Shown: positions 23,446-32,727, counted from the first letter of the stretch. The stretch: DNA of 34,255 nucleotides from Parcubacteria group bacterium Gr01-1014_29 (GCA_007376195.1 VMFT01000013.1:1-34255), one strand, 5' to 3'. Notes: a model not told the origin generated them from the sequence alone. Program-made: numbers and translations.

Positions 23446-24786
23446 ATGGACGTGATTTCCCTTATTATCAGTATCATTGTGCTTTTTGTTGCGCTTGGAT
23501 TAAAAAAGCGTGTTGGGCATCTTGAACAGCTTATTGAATCGCGGGGTATCGCGAGTCGTCGGGAAATACTAAGCGATTCGCCTGTTCCGGTACCGTTGGA
23601 GAATTTAGCACAACCAGCACCCTTTGAAGTTGGGGTGCCTCTTCCTAAAACTGCAGAATTAGAACGGCCGTCTCTGTTTGGCGCATTTGTGCGCTGGGCC
23701 GAAGAAGATTGGCTTATGAAACTGGGCGCGTTATTGCTTTTAATTGGTTTTGGGTGGCTGGTGCGGTATGCGTTTCTCAATAACTGGATTGGTCCTGTCG
23801 GGCGCATAACGCTGGGTATTGCGTGTGGTGTTTTGTTTTTAGCGGGCGGATGGTGGCGTATGCAACGGTTTACCAGCCAAGGAAGCGTGTTTTTGGCTTT
23901 GGGGTCTGGTATTGTTTTGCTTTCCATATTTGCTGCAAGGTTTCTCTATGATTTTTTTACGCCGCTTTCCGCACTGATAGTTATGTTTTTGAGTGTCGCG
24001 TTTGTGGCGCTTGCGAGCGTGCGGTTCCGTGTGCGTTCTCTTTCGATAATGGTTGCTTGGATGATTGTATTTAGCGCTGGCGCGTTTTTTGTCTTCAAAA
24101 CAACAGCAAAACGCGTACCGTTTTTTGCATACGCGGCGGTAAGCGTTGCGTTGCTTGCCTCCGCTACCGCTGTGGAACTTGAGGGAGCTCGGCTAACTAT
24201 TGCCTATATCATAGAAAGCGCATGTGTTTCGCTCGTTATCTATGCCGCTTTGCGTGATACAAAATTGGCTCTTCGTTCTACTTTGTTGTTGGTAGGTCCC
24301 GCAGCGCTTTCCATACAGAGTATTATGGCGCGAGAATGGCGCTATTCAGTTTTACACGAACATTTCTTTGTGTTGTTGCTTTTCGCGTCCGTCTTGTGCG
24401 CTCTTGGCATATTTTTTGGAAAGAGGATAGATAGAGAACATGCGGCAGATCGAATGGGAAGCGCGTTGTTGCTTGTTTTCGGTTCTATCTATTATTACGT
24501 TCTTTTGTGGTTAAGTTTGCATGCCGGTTTTAAAAATGATGATACGGCGGTTATGATCGCATTAGCGGTTTATACTGTTATTGGCATTATCTGCTATTTT
24601 TATCAGGAAGCAGATCAATCGAATCATGTTCGTGCATACGGCGGAGCGCTTTTGGGGTTTGTGGTTGGCCGGTTGCTCATAGTGGATGTTTGGAACATGG
24701 CGCTCACGGGGAGAATTATCACGTTTTTCCTTATTGGCACGTTGCTTATTAGCACAGCGTTTCTTTGGCGTAAAAAATCACCATGA
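23446..24786 (+). CDS. DUF2339 polytopic membrane protein
   Basis: The 446-residue protein has an N-terminal helix, a linker to about residue 80, then the DUF2339 signature ([22 protein letters not shown] ... [20 protein letters not shown]) and about 11-12 further membrane helices. The biochemical role of DUF2339 is unknown; envelope or transport roles have been suggested for the family. Its stop overlaps the start of the next gene in ATGA, so these two are coupled. Confidence 0.85.
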   Translation: MDVISLIISIIVLFVALGLKKRVGHLEQLIESRGIASRREILSDSPVPVPLENLAQPAPFEVGVPLPKTAELERPSLFGAFVRWAEEDWLMKLGALLLLIGFGWLVRYAFLNNWIGPVGRITLGIACGVLFLAGGWWRMQRFTSQGSVFLALGSGIVLLSIFAARFLYDFFTPLSALIVMFLSVAFVALASVRFRVRSLSIMVAWMIVFSAGAFFVFKTTAKRVPFFAYAAVSVALLASATAVELEGARLTIAYIIESACVSLVIYAALRDTKLALRSTLLLVGPAALSIQSIMAREWRYSVLHEHFFVLLLFASVLCALGIFFGKRIDREHAADRMGSALLLVFGSIYYYVLLWLSLHAGFKNDDTAVMIALAVYTVIGIICYFYQEADQSNHVRAYGGALLGFVVGRLLIVDVWNMALTGRIITFFLIGTLLISTAFLWRKKSP

Positions 24787-25961
24787 AAAGAATAAGCATA
24801 TATATAGTACTTCAGATTATTTTATTCGGCGGGGTAGTCGTAAGTATTGCGGCACAGGGATTTCCTTCCGCCGAAGAAGTGTTTCGGGCATATCGCAAGC
24901 AAAAAGATATTGGGGTGATTCCTTCCATTAAGGTACCAACGGTAGTAGAAGTTCCTCTAGAAGAATATCAGGAACGATGGGAGTTTGCTGTGTACGATGT
25001 TAGTGATCGCAAGTTTGAGTCAAACATGTATCGCGCGGAGCCGGTTCGCGATCCCATTATTCTTACCGCTTCCACCAAAGAACCAAGAACAACAGTTGGT
25101 TTTCCCGAGCGCATGGTTGATAAGAACAACACCACATATACTGATATCTTACTGCCGAATCAAGGACAAGGGTTTGCCAGTTTTACCATAACAACAAATC
25201 GTCCCCTGTCTTCTTCAGGCATAACCTTATCGCTTGAAAAAAATGTTGCTTTGCCAACAAGTATGGAAATTCGCGCTGTGGTGGATGGAGAAACTCGTGT
25301 TGTGTTGCGGGAAAATAAAATGATGCAAAACACAGCCCATTTCCCACAAGTAACATCCTCTCAATGGACGATTGCATTTTCGTACGGGCAACCTCTGAGA
25401 ATAACTGAACTTCACATACTCGACGATAAGGCGCCGGTTTTGAAACGAGGAGTGCGTTTTCTTGCCCAGCCGGGCCATGTGTATCAATTATATCTTGATC
25501 CAGACAATCTCATACGGCCTGTCACAGCTCAGTCGGCAAATCTTTCGCTTGATGAGGGAGTGATTCGTCTTTCACCCGTTCTTTCCAAAGCGAATCTGTT
25601 GTATCGGCCAGCTGATGTTGATGAGGATGATGTCCCCGATATGATTGATAATTGTGTTTCTGTGGCTAATCAAGACCAAATAGATATTGATGGTAACGCG
25701 CGCGGGGATGCTTGTGACGATTTTGACCGGGATGGCGTCTTGAACAGTAAAGATAATTGTTCCAATAGTCCTAATAGCGACCAGCGTGATACAGATGGTG
25801 ATTCAATAGGCGACGTTTGCGATAAAGAAGAAAGCAGATTTACTGAAAAATATCCATGGATACCATGGATAGGTATCGGAAGCGCGGGTGTGGTATTGAT
25901 TGTTCTTCTATTTCTTACTGCGCGTTCCTTGCCGCAGAAAAACGATCCAGGAGGTGATTAG
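24783..25961 (+). CDS. Membrane-anchored protein with thrombospondin type 3 repeats
   Basis: The 392-residue protein has a signal peptide, a beta-rich domain (about residues 60-280) and then Ca-binding thrombospondin-3-type repeats ([45 protein letters not shown]). A C-terminal membrane helix ([18 protein letters not shown]) follows. DUF2339 proteins are often paired with a beta-domain partner, and the ATGA overlap supports joint function. The extracellular domain may bind calcium; the rest is unknown. Confidence 0.82.
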   Translation: MKRISIYIVLQIILFGGVVVSIAAQGFPSAEEVFRAYRKQKDIGVIPSIKVPTVVEVPLEEYQERWEFAVYDVSDRKFESNMYRAEPVRDPIILTASTKEPRTTVGFPERMVDKNNTTYTDILLPNQGQGFASFTITTNRPLSSSGITLSLEKNVALPTSMEIRAVVDGETRVVLRENKMMQNTAHFPQVTSSQWTIAFSYGQPLRITELHILDDKAPVLKRGVRFLAQPGHVYQLYLDPDNLIRPVTAQSANLSLDEGVIRLSPVLSKANLLYRPADVDEDDVPDMIDNCVSVANQDQIDIDGNARGDACDDFDRDGVLNSKDNCSNSPNSDQRDTDGDSIGDVCDKEESRFTEKYPWIPWIGIGSAGVVLIVLLFLTARSLPQKNDPGGD

Positions 25962-25967
25962 ATGCAC

Positions 25968-25997
25968 TTGACTTCTTGTGGGGATATATAATAAGAT
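25968..25997 (+). promoter_or_regulatory. Possible promoter of the metalloprotease-like gene
   Basis: TTGACT (25968-25973) and TAAGAT (25992-25997) are 18 nt apart. Several overlapping TATAAT-like words occur here, so the exact box is uncertain. Confidence 0.35.
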
Positions 25998-26026
25998 ATA
26001 TTCATTAGTATTAATAGCTATTTTTT

Positions 26027-26809
26027 ATGCCATATAAAAGACTACTTATAGGAGCCGGGCTTATCCTTTCTTTTGGGGCTTTTGTACTGGTAGCAAGCGC
26101 CAATCACTCATGGGGCAGTTATCACTGGGCGCGTCAAAGTAACCCATTCACATTAAAGGTTGTTGACAGTGTGACATCGGTCTGGGACAGCTATCTTGAT
26201 ACAGCAAATGTTGATTGGTCAGTGTCGAGCGTCCTTGACCTTACTAAGGAGAATGGTTCAATTGACAGCTCGGACCGGCGTCGATGCAAGCCTGTGGCTG
26301 GCAAGATTCGCGCCTGTAATTCTACCTATGGTAACAACGGCTGGTTAGGTGTCGCTCAAATTTGGATTTCTGGCTCACACATTACTAAAGCCACTACCAA
26401 AGTTAACGATACATACTTTAACACTGCGTATTATAATACACCTGCATGGCGCAGATTAGTTATGTGCCAAGAAATTGCCCATGACTTTGGTCTAGGTCAC
26501 CAGGATGAAATCTTTGGTAACGCTAATCTGGGCAGCTGCATGGACTACACGAACAATCCCAGCGGTCCGCCTTCAAACGAGCACCCGAACGCGCACGACT
26601 ACGATCAGCTTGAGCTGATTTATGCTCACCTCGATGACATAACGACTGTTGGTCAGACGATTATGCGCCATGCGGATCACGATGATGCGGATGATGTTGC
26701 CGGCTGGGGAAAGTCACTCCAGAAGGACGGGAACGGTAAAACATCGCTGTATGTCCGCGACTTGGGTAGAGACGAGAAGGTGTTTACTTTTGTTATCTGG
26801 ACCGAGTAG
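26027..26809 (+). CDS. Secreted metzincin-like protease with QExxH zinc motif
   Basis: The 260-residue protein has a signal peptide (MPYKRLLIGAGLILSFGAFV ...). The metzincin-like site is CQEIAHDFGLGHQDE: Q148-E149-x-x-H152-x5-H158, with a Met-turn candidate GSCMDYT (M172). The first zinc-ligand His of HExxHxxGxxH is Gln here. From memory, proteins with 'CQE.GH.FGL.HQ' occur in several bacteria, so the change may be a family feature and not a defect. Three Cys near the site could form disulphides. It may be an active zinc protease with an altered ligand, or an inactive relative. It is followed by a strong terminator. Confidence 0.8.
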   Translation: MPYKRLLIGAGLILSFGAFVLVASANHSWGSYHWARQSNPFTLKVVDSVTSVWDSYLDTANVDWSVSSVLDLTKENGSIDSSDRRRCKPVAGKIRACNSTYGNNGWLGVAQIWISGSHITKATTKVNDTYFNTAYYNTPAWRRLVMCQEIAHDFGLGHQDEIFGNANLGSCMDYTNNPSGPPSNEHPNAHDYDQLELIYAHLDDITTVGQTIMRHADHDDADDVAGWGKSLQKDGNGKTSLYVRDLGRDEKVFTFVIWTE

Positions 26810-26835
26810 CATTTGACATGAGAGAACGACATACA

Positions 26836-26861
26836 ACATACCCCCGCGCGGGGGTATGTTT
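26836..26861. terminator. GC-rich palindromic terminator
   Basis: ACATACCCCC-GCGC-GGGGGTATGT is a perfect 10-bp stem followed by TT. It separates the metalloprotease-like gene from the DUF7282-like gene. Confidence 0.7.
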
Positions 26862-26867
26862 ACGATT

Positions 26868-27353
26868 ATGAATACCAAAACGCTTTTCATTCTTGCGCTA
26901 ATTATTGCAGTCAGTATGGGAGCTGTTCTTTTCTTTCGAGGTGGCGGAGAGGAAGGTGGCTCTGCCAGTGACTTATCCGGCCTTATTATCAGTACGAGCG
27001 CAATCTATGTGGCGGAGCAGGCACCCGGGCGCAGTGTGTCGGTTTCGCTTGTGCGTCTTGAGAAACCCGGCTTTGTGGTAATTCATGAAGATGCCGCTGG
27101 CGCGCCCGGCAAGGTTTTGGGTGTAAGCGGTTTGCTTCCTGCAGGAGAAATGGAAAACCTGCTGCCAATTACACTCTCCCGTGCGACGAGAGATAGCGAG
27201 ACCATTTACGCTATGCTCCACTTTGATAACGGAGATGGCACCTTTGATGCCACAAATGATAACCCAGTGCCTGACTCGGTTGACGAGGCGCCAATGATGA
27301 TGATTGTTACGGTGAGTGTGGAAGCTACCGAGCCAGATGCCGTGAGTTTGTGA
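26868..27353 (+). CDS. Membrane-anchored DUF7282-like protein
   Basis: ATG 26868 gives 161 residues; an in-frame ATG at 26856 lies in the terminator stem and is less likely. An N-terminal membrane helix (TLFILALIIAVSMGAVLFF) is followed by a single beta domain. The pattern VEQAPGRSVSVSLVRLEKPG is replaced here by VAEQAPGRSVSVSLVRLEKPG, with FVVIHEDAAGAPGKVLGVS, LPITLSR and YAMLHFDNGDGTFDATNDNP: this is the DUF7282 type, common in halophilic archaea and in CPR. The function is unknown. pyrH starts 17 nt later. Confidence 0.78.
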   Translation: MNTKTLFILALIIAVSMGAVLFFRGGGEEGGSASDLSGLIISTSAIYVAEQAPGRSVSVSLVRLEKPGFVVIHEDAAGAPGKVLGVSGLLPAGEMENLLPITLSRATRDSETIYAMLHFDNGDGTFDATNDNPVPDSVDEAPMMMIVTVSVEATEPDAVSL

Positions 27354-27370
27354 GATCATTAAAACATAGT

Positions 27371-28087
27371 ATGTCAAACATTCTCTACAATCGTGTATTG
27401 GTGAAACTTACCGGCGAGTCGTTCGCCAAGAACGGAGATCCTATTTCTCTTGATGCCATCGCGTTTGTAGCGGAAGAACTCAAAAAGGCCCACGCGCTTG
27501 GCGTAGGCCTTGGCGTTGTGGTGGGTGGCGGCAACATTGTGCGGGGAGCCGTGCTTTCGGGCAGCGGGCGTATTGAGCGTATTACGGCAGACCATATGGG
27601 TATGATGGCGACCGTGATAAACGCGCTCGCGCTAAGTTCGCTTCTTCGTGAACGGGGAATAGAAACGCGGGTACAGTCTGCCATTGAAATAAAAGCAATT
27701 GCCGAGCCCGCGATCCGTGATCGCGCCGTGCGGCATTTGGACAAAGGCCGCATTGTAATTTTTTCGTGTGGCACGGGAAACCCGCACTTTTCCACTGATA
27801 CGGCGGCGGTTCTACGCGCCAGTGAAATTCACGCTGATGCTGTTATAAAGGGTACAAAAGTAGAAGGTGTATATACCGATGATCCGGCAAAAAATAAGGA
27901 TGCTGAGTTGATCCCGGAAATTACATACGATGAGGCATTTCACCGCCGTCTGAAAATTATGGACGCAGCCGCTATCGGCTTTGCTATGGAAAACTATCCC
28001 AAGCCGATCCATGTAGTAAACATATTCAAGGAAGGGAATCTTGAGCGCGTGCTTCGGGGCGAGAAAATCGGCTCAAGGATATATTAG
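27371..28087 (+). CDS. pyrH: UMP kinase PyrH
   Basis: PyrH phosphorylates UMP to UDP with ATP. ATG 27371 (MSNILYNRVLVKLTGESF) is chosen; an upstream ATG at 27350 lies in the previous gene's end. The 238-residue length is normal. Amino-acid-kinase motifs are visible: LVKLTGESFA, VVGGGNIVRG, DHMGMMATVINALAL, FSCGTGNPHFSTDTAAVLRA, KVEGVYTDDP and LKIMDAAAIGFAMEN. Its TAG stop overlaps the stop of the convergent histidine kinase gene (TTAG shared). Confidence 0.97.
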   Translation: MSNILYNRVLVKLTGESFAKNGDPISLDAIAFVAEELKKAHALGVGLGVVVGGGNIVRGAVLSGSGRIERITADHMGMMATVINALALSSLLRERGIETRVQSAIEIKAIAEPAIRDRAVRHLDKGRIVIFSCGTGNPHFSTDTAAVLRASEIHADAVIKGTKVEGVYTDDPAKNKDAELIPEITYDEAFHRRLKIMDAAAIGFAMENYPKPIHVVNIFKEGNLERVLRGEKIGSRIY

Positions 28088-29190
28088 GATATATCTCTCG
28101 GAAGGGAGAAGCTGAATGTTGACCCTTTTCCTTCTTCTGATAGTGCCGTAATGGTGCCGCCCATGCGGGTTGCAAGTTCTTTCGTAATGTATAAGCCGAG
28201 ACCCACGCTTTTATCTTTGCCGAGCGCGTTGTCGTGGGTAATATGATGGAACTTTTCAAATACATGCGGCAGTTGCTGTTTTGGAATGCCATTGCCGGTA
28301 TCGCGTACGCTGATGGTCACCATGCGGCTGGTGTGTTTTTCCGTAATCGTTACCGCGCCGTCTTTTTTGTTGTAGCGGATAGCGTTTGTGAGCAGATTTG
28401 TGAGCATTTCTTTTAGCAGAGTTGGGTCTGCTAGTATCGCGGGAGGATCGCCCGCATTGTTTTCCAAATGGATGTTGTTTTCGCTAGCCGTGTGTGCCAC
28501 TTCGTCAAGAACTTCGCGGATAATACGCGACGGCTCCACGCGTTCTGATTTTATCGTAAGAACACCCTGCTCAAGGCGTGCTGTGTTGAGTAGTCGGGAA
28601 ATAAGGTCTTTGAGGCGTTCGTTGCGGTCGTACACGCTGTGTAAAATTTCTTTTATTTCCGGAGACAGGTTGGTTGCGGACTTTTCTTCGAACACTGTCT
28701 GCAAGCCCCATTTGATGGCATTTACCGGACTGCGGAGCTCGTGGGCGGCAATGAACAAGAACTCATCTTTTAATCGCTGGATTTTCTTTTCGTTTTCGAG
28801 CTCGTGCTTGTGCGCTTTTTCAAGTTCGTGTGTGCGGCGGCGGACTTCTTCTTCCAGACCGGTATAAAATGCGTGAAGCGTGACGACTTCTTTGCTCCAG
28901 CGGATGGTTACCGTAACAATAATAACGAACGTTACGAACCAAATGAGGAATATGGGAAATACAATGCGTACGGATTCGAGACTGCTGAACATATAAAACG
29001 TGGAGACAATGCCCAGACTGTACATAGTGACGAGCCAGCCAGCTATCGATGAGAGCACCAGTTTTCCGAACGGAGATTCTTTTACGGCAACGTAAAATTT
29101 GCTGGTTTTTACCAGGATAAAAATACTTCCCATAACAAGCACCGGCCAGCCGGTTGCCAATATGAGGGTTCGCAAAAATTCAGGCGTCAT
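28084..29190 (-). CDS. Orphan sensor histidine kinase
   Basis: ATG 29190 (MTPEFLRTLIL) is chosen because it follows a -10 box by 9 nt; an upstream in-frame ATG at 29265 would run through the promoter. The 368-residue protein has three membrane helices (about residues 8-28, 45-66 and 76-96), a coiled coil (110-142), HisKA with H150 in FIAAHELRSPVNAIKW, and a HATPase domain with N box (LLTNAIRYNKK), G1 (VRDTGNGIP), F box (FEKFHHI) and G2 (GLGLYITKELATRMGG). No sensor domain outside the membrane and no response regulator are found nearby. The signal is unknown. Confidence 0.95.
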   Translation of the reverse strand: MTPEFLRTLILATGWPVLVMGSIFILVKTSKFYVAVKESPFGKLVLSSIAGWLVTMYSLGIVSTFYMFSSLESVRIVFPIFLIWFVTFVIIVTVTIRWSKEVVTLHAFYTGLEEEVRRRTHELEKAHKHELENEKKIQRLKDEFLFIAAHELRSPVNAIKWGLQTVFEEKSATNLSPEIKEILHSVYDRNERLKDLISRLLNTARLEQGVLTIKSERVEPSRIIREVLDEVAHTASENNIHLENNAGDPPAILADPTLLKEMLTNLLTNAIRYNKKDGAVTITEKHTSRMVTISVRDTGNGIPKQQLPHVFEKFHHITHDNALGKDKSVGLGLYITKELATRMGGTITALSEEGKGSTFSFSLPRDIS

Positions 29191-29199
29191 AATAATTTC

Positions 29200-29208
29200 A
29201 CTATACCA
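29200..29208 (-). promoter_or_regulatory. Extended -10 of histidine kinase
   Basis: On the minus strand TGG-TATAGT lies 9 nt before ATG 29190. It forms an inverted repeat with the divergent dnaG -10 box (29235-29243): the two promoters are back to back, 26 nt apart. Confidence 0.5.
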
Positions 29209-29234
29209 CAAGCTCGCGCGGCTTTGGCTGCCTA

Positions 29235-29243
29235 TGGTATAAT
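29235..29243 (+). promoter_or_regulatory. Extended -10 of dnaG/rpoD
   Basis: TGG-TATAAT has a perfect -10 hexamer and the TGn extension. A clear -35 is not present. Transcription would begin near 29250, giving an 80-nt leader before dnaG. Confidence 0.6.
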
Positions 29244-29274
29244 GGTGTGTATAGAAGGTAACCACTAGGTATCC

Positions 29275-29329
29275 CGCCTAACGACGGGATGCCCAAAAAT
29301 TATAGTCGTTATCACTCTTTAATTTTTGG
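29275..29329 (+). promoter_or_regulatory. Structured 5' leader of dnaG
   Basis: A small stem TCCCG ... CGGGA is followed by a 9-bp stem CCAAAAATT (29293-29301) with AATTTTTGG (29321-29329), which ends 3 nt before the dnaG ATG. It would hide the start region. No riboswitch family is recognised. Confidence 0.4.
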
Positions 29330-29332
29330 CAC

Positions 29333-31153
29333 ATGACTCCCGTAGAAGAGATAAAATCGCGATTGTCTGTCGTAGATGTTATTTCCACCTATCTCAAACT
29401 TATTCGCGCAGGCAGCAATTTTAAGGCGGTCTGTCCCTTTCATTCCGAAAAAACACCGTCGTTTTTTATCTCGCCCGCGCGCGACGTATGGCATTGTTTT
29501 GGATGCCAAAAAGGGGGCGATCAGTTTCAGTTTGTGATGGAAATTGAGGGCGTTGAATTTCGCGAGGCATTGCGGATTCTCGCCCAGCGCGCCGGTGTTG
29601 AGTTGCGGCACGAAAACCCCGAAGTACGCAACGAACACGATCGCTTGCTCGGACTTATGGAACTGGCAGTGAGGTTTTACGAAGCAAGTCTCAAGCGGTT
29701 TCCAGCGGTAGAGGCATACATCAAGCGCCGCGGTCTCGTATCGGAGACGATAGAGAAATTTCGCATCGGCTATGCCCCGCCGGAATCTGCCGGCTGGCGT
29801 GTGTTTACCGAGCATGTGTTGAAGAAGGGTTACACGCTAACCGAACTGGAAAAATCCGGCTTAGCAATCCGAAAGCAGCCGGAATCATCTACCGAAACTA
29901 CTCACTACTCACTACTCACTACTCACTATTATGATCGTTTTCGCAACCGCGTTATGTTTCCGGTGGCGGATCATACGGGCAGAGTGGTTGGTTTTGGCGG
30001 TAGGATTTTCTCCGCCGAAGGCGGACCCGCCTCTGGCGGGGATGCATCCATTCAAGCACCCGCCAAGTATATCAATTCGCCGCAGACAGCGTTATACGAC
30101 AAGAGCAGAATACTGTATGGATTTGAAAAGGCAAAAGTTGCCATGCGAAAGGAAAATACATGCATTGTGGTGGAAGGATACATGGATGCTGTCATGGCAC
30201 ACCAAGCAGGCACCGAAAATGTTGTTGCGGTCTCCGGAACGGCGCTCACCCATCCACAACTTACCATGTTGCGGCGGCTGTGCGACCGACTTGCGACATC
30301 GTTTGACATGGACGAGGCAGGAGAGTCCGCAACGCGCCGGAGCATTGACTTGGCTCTTGAAATAGGCTTTGATGTAAAGGCAATCACGTTGCCGTCGGGG
30401 AAAGATCCCGCTGATCTCGTATGTGAAGACCCTGTCAAATGGCGGGAAGCGGCGGCGGGCGCCACGGATGTTATTTCTTATTTTTTTGACAAAGCACACA
30501 AGCGCTTTGATGCTCGCACACTGGAAGGGAAACGGGGTATCACACAAAGTGTTTTTCCGTTGATTGCGCGCTTATCGCGGCAAGTTGAAAAAGCGCATTG
30601 GGTTGGGCGTGTTGCATCGCGCCTTGGCATCCGCGAAGAGGCGGTTTGGGATGATCTTAAAAAACAGCAGCTGCCGGTATCGCAAAGCGGCGCTGGCAGG
30701 CAAAATTCCCCAATGGCGCGTCCGCAGGAAGAACAGCGTACGCGCGCGCATGTGTTGGAGGAGCGGATATTAGGACTTTTGTACGCGTATCGCTTGCCAT
30801 TGTCCGCAGAGTTGTCGGAGAATCTGTTTACATCAGACGCCCATCGGTTACTCTATGCCGCGTACGCGTCCGATACCAAAAGTTTTATCGCCTCGCTTGC
30901 CGACGAGCGTTTGCGCCTGATCGCGAATCGTCTCGTGTTTGAAGTGGAGATGGTGGTGCCGCCCGACGGCGCGCGTGCGGAATATGTGTCATGTATTGGC
31001 GAGCTTGAAAGAGAACATGTCAAACACGATCTTGAACGCATTACCGAAGATATCCGAAAGGCCGAAGAGGTCGGCAATGAACAACTGGTTTCAATGTTAG
31101 CAGATGAATTTCGTAATCTTTCGCAAAAGTTAAACAAAGTTTTATATCCATAA
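29333..31153 (+). CDS. dnaG: DNA primase DnaG
   Basis: DnaG makes RNA primers for replication. The 606-residue protein has a CHC2 zinc finger (C34, H37, C55, C58), the primase core with DRFRNRVMFP, and a TOPRIM domain (E281 in VVEGYMD; D325 and D327 in SFDMDEAG). The C-terminal helicase-binding part is present. Two DNA elements are inserted in frame: a 4 x 7-nt repeat coding TTHYSLLTTHYY (residues about 189-200) just before DRFRNR, and two adjacent 15-nt palindromes coding SAEGGPASGG (about 227-236) between GFGGRIF and the conserved 'PAKYINSP'. rpoD follows after 12 nt, as in the classic macromolecular synthesis operon. Confidence 0.97.
   Translation: MTPVEEIKSRLSVVDVISTYLKLIRAGSNFKAVCPFHSEKTPSFFISPARDVWHCFGCQKGGDQFQFVMEIEGVEFREALRILAQRAGVELRHENPEVRNEHDRLLGLMELAVRFYEASLKRFPAVEAYIKRRGLVSETIEKFRIGYAPPESAGWRVFTEHVLKKGYTLTELEKSGLAIRKQPESSTETTHYSLLTTHYYDRFRNRVMFPVADHTGRVVGFGGRIFSAEGGPASGGDASIQAPAKYINSPQTALYDKSRILYGFEKAKVAMRKENTCIVVEGYMDAVMAHQAGTENVVAVSGTALTHPQLTMLRRLCDRLATSFDMDEAGESATRRSIDLALEIGFDVKAITLPSGKDPADLVCEDPVKWREAAAGATDVISYFFDKAHKRFDARTLEGKRGITQSVFPLIARLSRQVEKAHWVGRVASRLGIREEAVWDDLKKQQLPVSQSGAGRQNSPMARPQEEQRTRAHVLEERILGLLYAYRLPLSAELSENLFTSDAHRLLYAAYASDTKSFIASLADERLRLIANRLVFEVEMVVPPDGARAEYVSCIGELEREHVKHDLERITEDIRKAEEVGNEQLVSMLADEFRNLSQKLNKVLYP
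29897..29924 (+). repeat. Heptamer tandem repeat in dnaG
   Basis: Four perfect units of ACTACTC (28 nt). The unit is a rotation of the CTACTCA repeat in ligA at 6224-6251. Confidence 0.85.
30011..30040. repeat. Tandem pair of 15-nt palindromes in dnaG
   Basis: TCCGCC-GAA-GGCGGA (30011-30025) is directly followed by CCCGCC-TCT-GGCGGG (30026-30040). The pair has the same design as the pair in the broken tRNA-Asn copy at 33559-33588. Confidence 0.85.
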
Positions 31154-31165
31154 CGGTTATATTGT

Positions 31166-32437
31166 ATGGCAGCAAAAAAACAAAAAAAAGCGCGCAGTTA
31201 TCGGTCGGGCGCGAAAAAACAAAACAAACGCGCCTTGAGAGCTCGTTATGGGAAACATCCAGCGCGTAAAATCAATTCTCTCCGAAAGACAAAGAAAGCA
31301 GGTTCGGAGGCGCTCGTACGCCCAAAACAAGGCGCTTGGGCAAAATATCTTCCTAAAGTTTCTCTGCTTCTTGAGCGCGGTAGAGCGCGCGGGTTTATAA
31401 CCTACGGCGAGATATTGCAGGAGTTTCCGCGGATAGAACAGAACATCACACTCTTGGAAGACTTGTACCAGAAACTTGAGATTGCGGGCGTTGATGTGCT
31501 CGAAGAAAAAGGGTTTATCGAGTTTGACGAGAACACGGATGTGAAAACGAAAAAAAAGGACGCTGTTGAAAAAAAGTATTTTAAAGAGGGCGTTGAGCAT
31601 ATTTCGTCTGATTCCGTGCAGATGTATCTTAAGGAAATCGGGAAAATCCCGTTGCTTACTACCGAAAAAGAGCGCGATCTTGCAAAACGGGTTGAAAAAG
31701 GCGACGAAGAGGCAAAAAATATGCTTGTGCAGGCAAACCTCCGTCTTGTGGTTTCCATTGCAAAGCGCTATGTCGGCCGCAGCAACAATCTTTCGCTTCT
31801 TGATCTTATTCAGGAAGGGAACCTGGGCCTTTTTCGCGCGGTGGAAAAATTCGATTGGCACAAAGGGTATAAATTTTCTACCTACGCGACATGGTGGATT
31901 CGCCAAGCGGTTACACGCGCGCTTGCCGACCAAGCGCGTACTATTCGTATTCCGGTGCATATGATTGAGACCATTTCAAAATACCAGCAGATTAGGCGGC
32001 GGCTGTTGCAAGATCTCGGCCGTGAACCATTGGCGGAAGAAGTAGCGTCTGAGATGGGCATTGAAGTGGAGAAAGTTCATCACATCACGGAAATTTCGCA
32101 GGATACCATCTCTTTGGAAGCGCCCATCGGGGATGATGACGAAGAAACATCAATGCTTGGTGAATTTATTGAAGACCAGAAGATGCTTACCCCGGCGCAG
32201 GAGGTTGATCGCCAAATCCTTAAAGACCAACTCCGCACCATATTAGACGACCTTTCTCCCCGCGAGCAGAAAATTTTGAAAATGCGTTTTGGGCTTGATG
32301 ACGGCATTACTCACACATTGGAAGAAGTGGGGAAAGAGTTTGGTGTCACGAGAGAACGTATTCGGCAAATTGAGGCAAAATCATTCGAAAAAATCCGCCA
32401 ACACCAGCATGCTCGTAAAATAGAAGATCACCAATAA
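31166..32437 (+). CDS. rpoD: RNA polymerase primary sigma factor
   Basis: The 423-residue protein is the housekeeping sigma-70. It begins with a Lys/Arg-rich tail of about 55 residues, then a region 1.1-like domain, region 1.2 ([17 protein letters not shown]), region 2 ([39 protein letters not shown]), region 3, and region 4 with the -35-binding helix-turn-helix ([22 protein letters not shown]). Region 3.0, which contacts the TGn of extended -10 promoters, is [14 protein letters not shown]; many promoters in this window have that TGn. Start 12 nt after dnaG; no Shine-Dalgarno sequence. Confidence 0.97.
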   Translation: MAAKKQKKARSYRSGAKKQNKRALRARYGKHPARKINSLRKTKKAGSEALVRPKQGAWAKYLPKVSLLLERGRARGFITYGEILQEFPRIEQNITLLEDLYQKLEIAGVDVLEEKGFIEFDENTDVKTKKKDAVEKKYFKEGVEHISSDSVQMYLKEIGKIPLLTTEKERDLAKRVEKGDEEAKNMLVQANLRLVVSIAKRYVGRSNNLSLLDLIQEGNLGLFRAVEKFDWHKGYKFSTYATWWIRQAVTRALADQARTIRIPVHMIETISKYQQIRRRLLQDLGREPLAEEVASEMGIEVEKVHHITEISQDTISLEAPIGDDDEETSMLGEFIEDQKMLTPAQEVDRQILKDQLRTILDDLSPREQKILKMRFGLDDGITHTLEEVGKEFGVTRERIRQIEAKSFEKIRQHQHARKIEDHQ

Positions 32438-32464
32438 AAACACCGGGGATAGTATTCTCCGGTG
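32434..32464 (-). terminator. Terminator of the ClpP-like operon
   Basis: CACCGGGGA (32441-32449) pairs with TCTCCGGTG (32456-32464; one G-T). On the minus strand the stem is followed by TTTTTATT. It lies between the convergent rpoD and ClpP-partner genes; in the plus direction no T-tract follows. Confidence 0.65.
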
Positions 32465-32477
32465 AGGATGCGATGCA

Positions 32478-32726
32478 TTAGATAGGTATGCCTTTGAGCA
32501 GGGCATGTATATTGGCAAGGAAAGGCGCATCTTTAGGTTTGAGCTCGCTGCATGCGAGTTTATATGCTTCTTGCACCTCTCTTTGCGCAATTGACTTTGC
32601 AATGACGCCTTTTTCACCCAGTTCGTTGATAAGCTCTGGAAAGTTTACTGATTGTTCGGGATGAATCTGCCCGAGACGTTTGAGTTGGCGTTCAATTTCT
32701 TTCTTAAGATCACTATTCTGCGACAT
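32478..32726 (-). CDS. Small helical protein next to ClpP-like gene
   Basis: The 82-residue protein starts at ATG 32726, one base after the TGA of the ClpP-like gene, so translation is coupled. It is charged and probably all-helical (SDLKKEIERQLKRLGQI ... EVQEAYKLACSELK). No family is recognised. The tight link suggests a regulatory or adaptor role for the ClpP-like protein, which is an inference from position only. Confidence 0.65.
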   Translation of the reverse strand: MSQNSDLKKEIERQLKRLGQIHPEQSVNFPELINELGEKGVIAKSIAQREVQEAYKLACSELKPKDAPFLANIHALLKGIPI

Positions 32727-32727
32727 A

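Noticed and set aside
31157-31960. Long open frame on the minus strand opposite rpoD
   Set aside because: rpoD is certain on the plus strand; the antisense frame has no family pattern.
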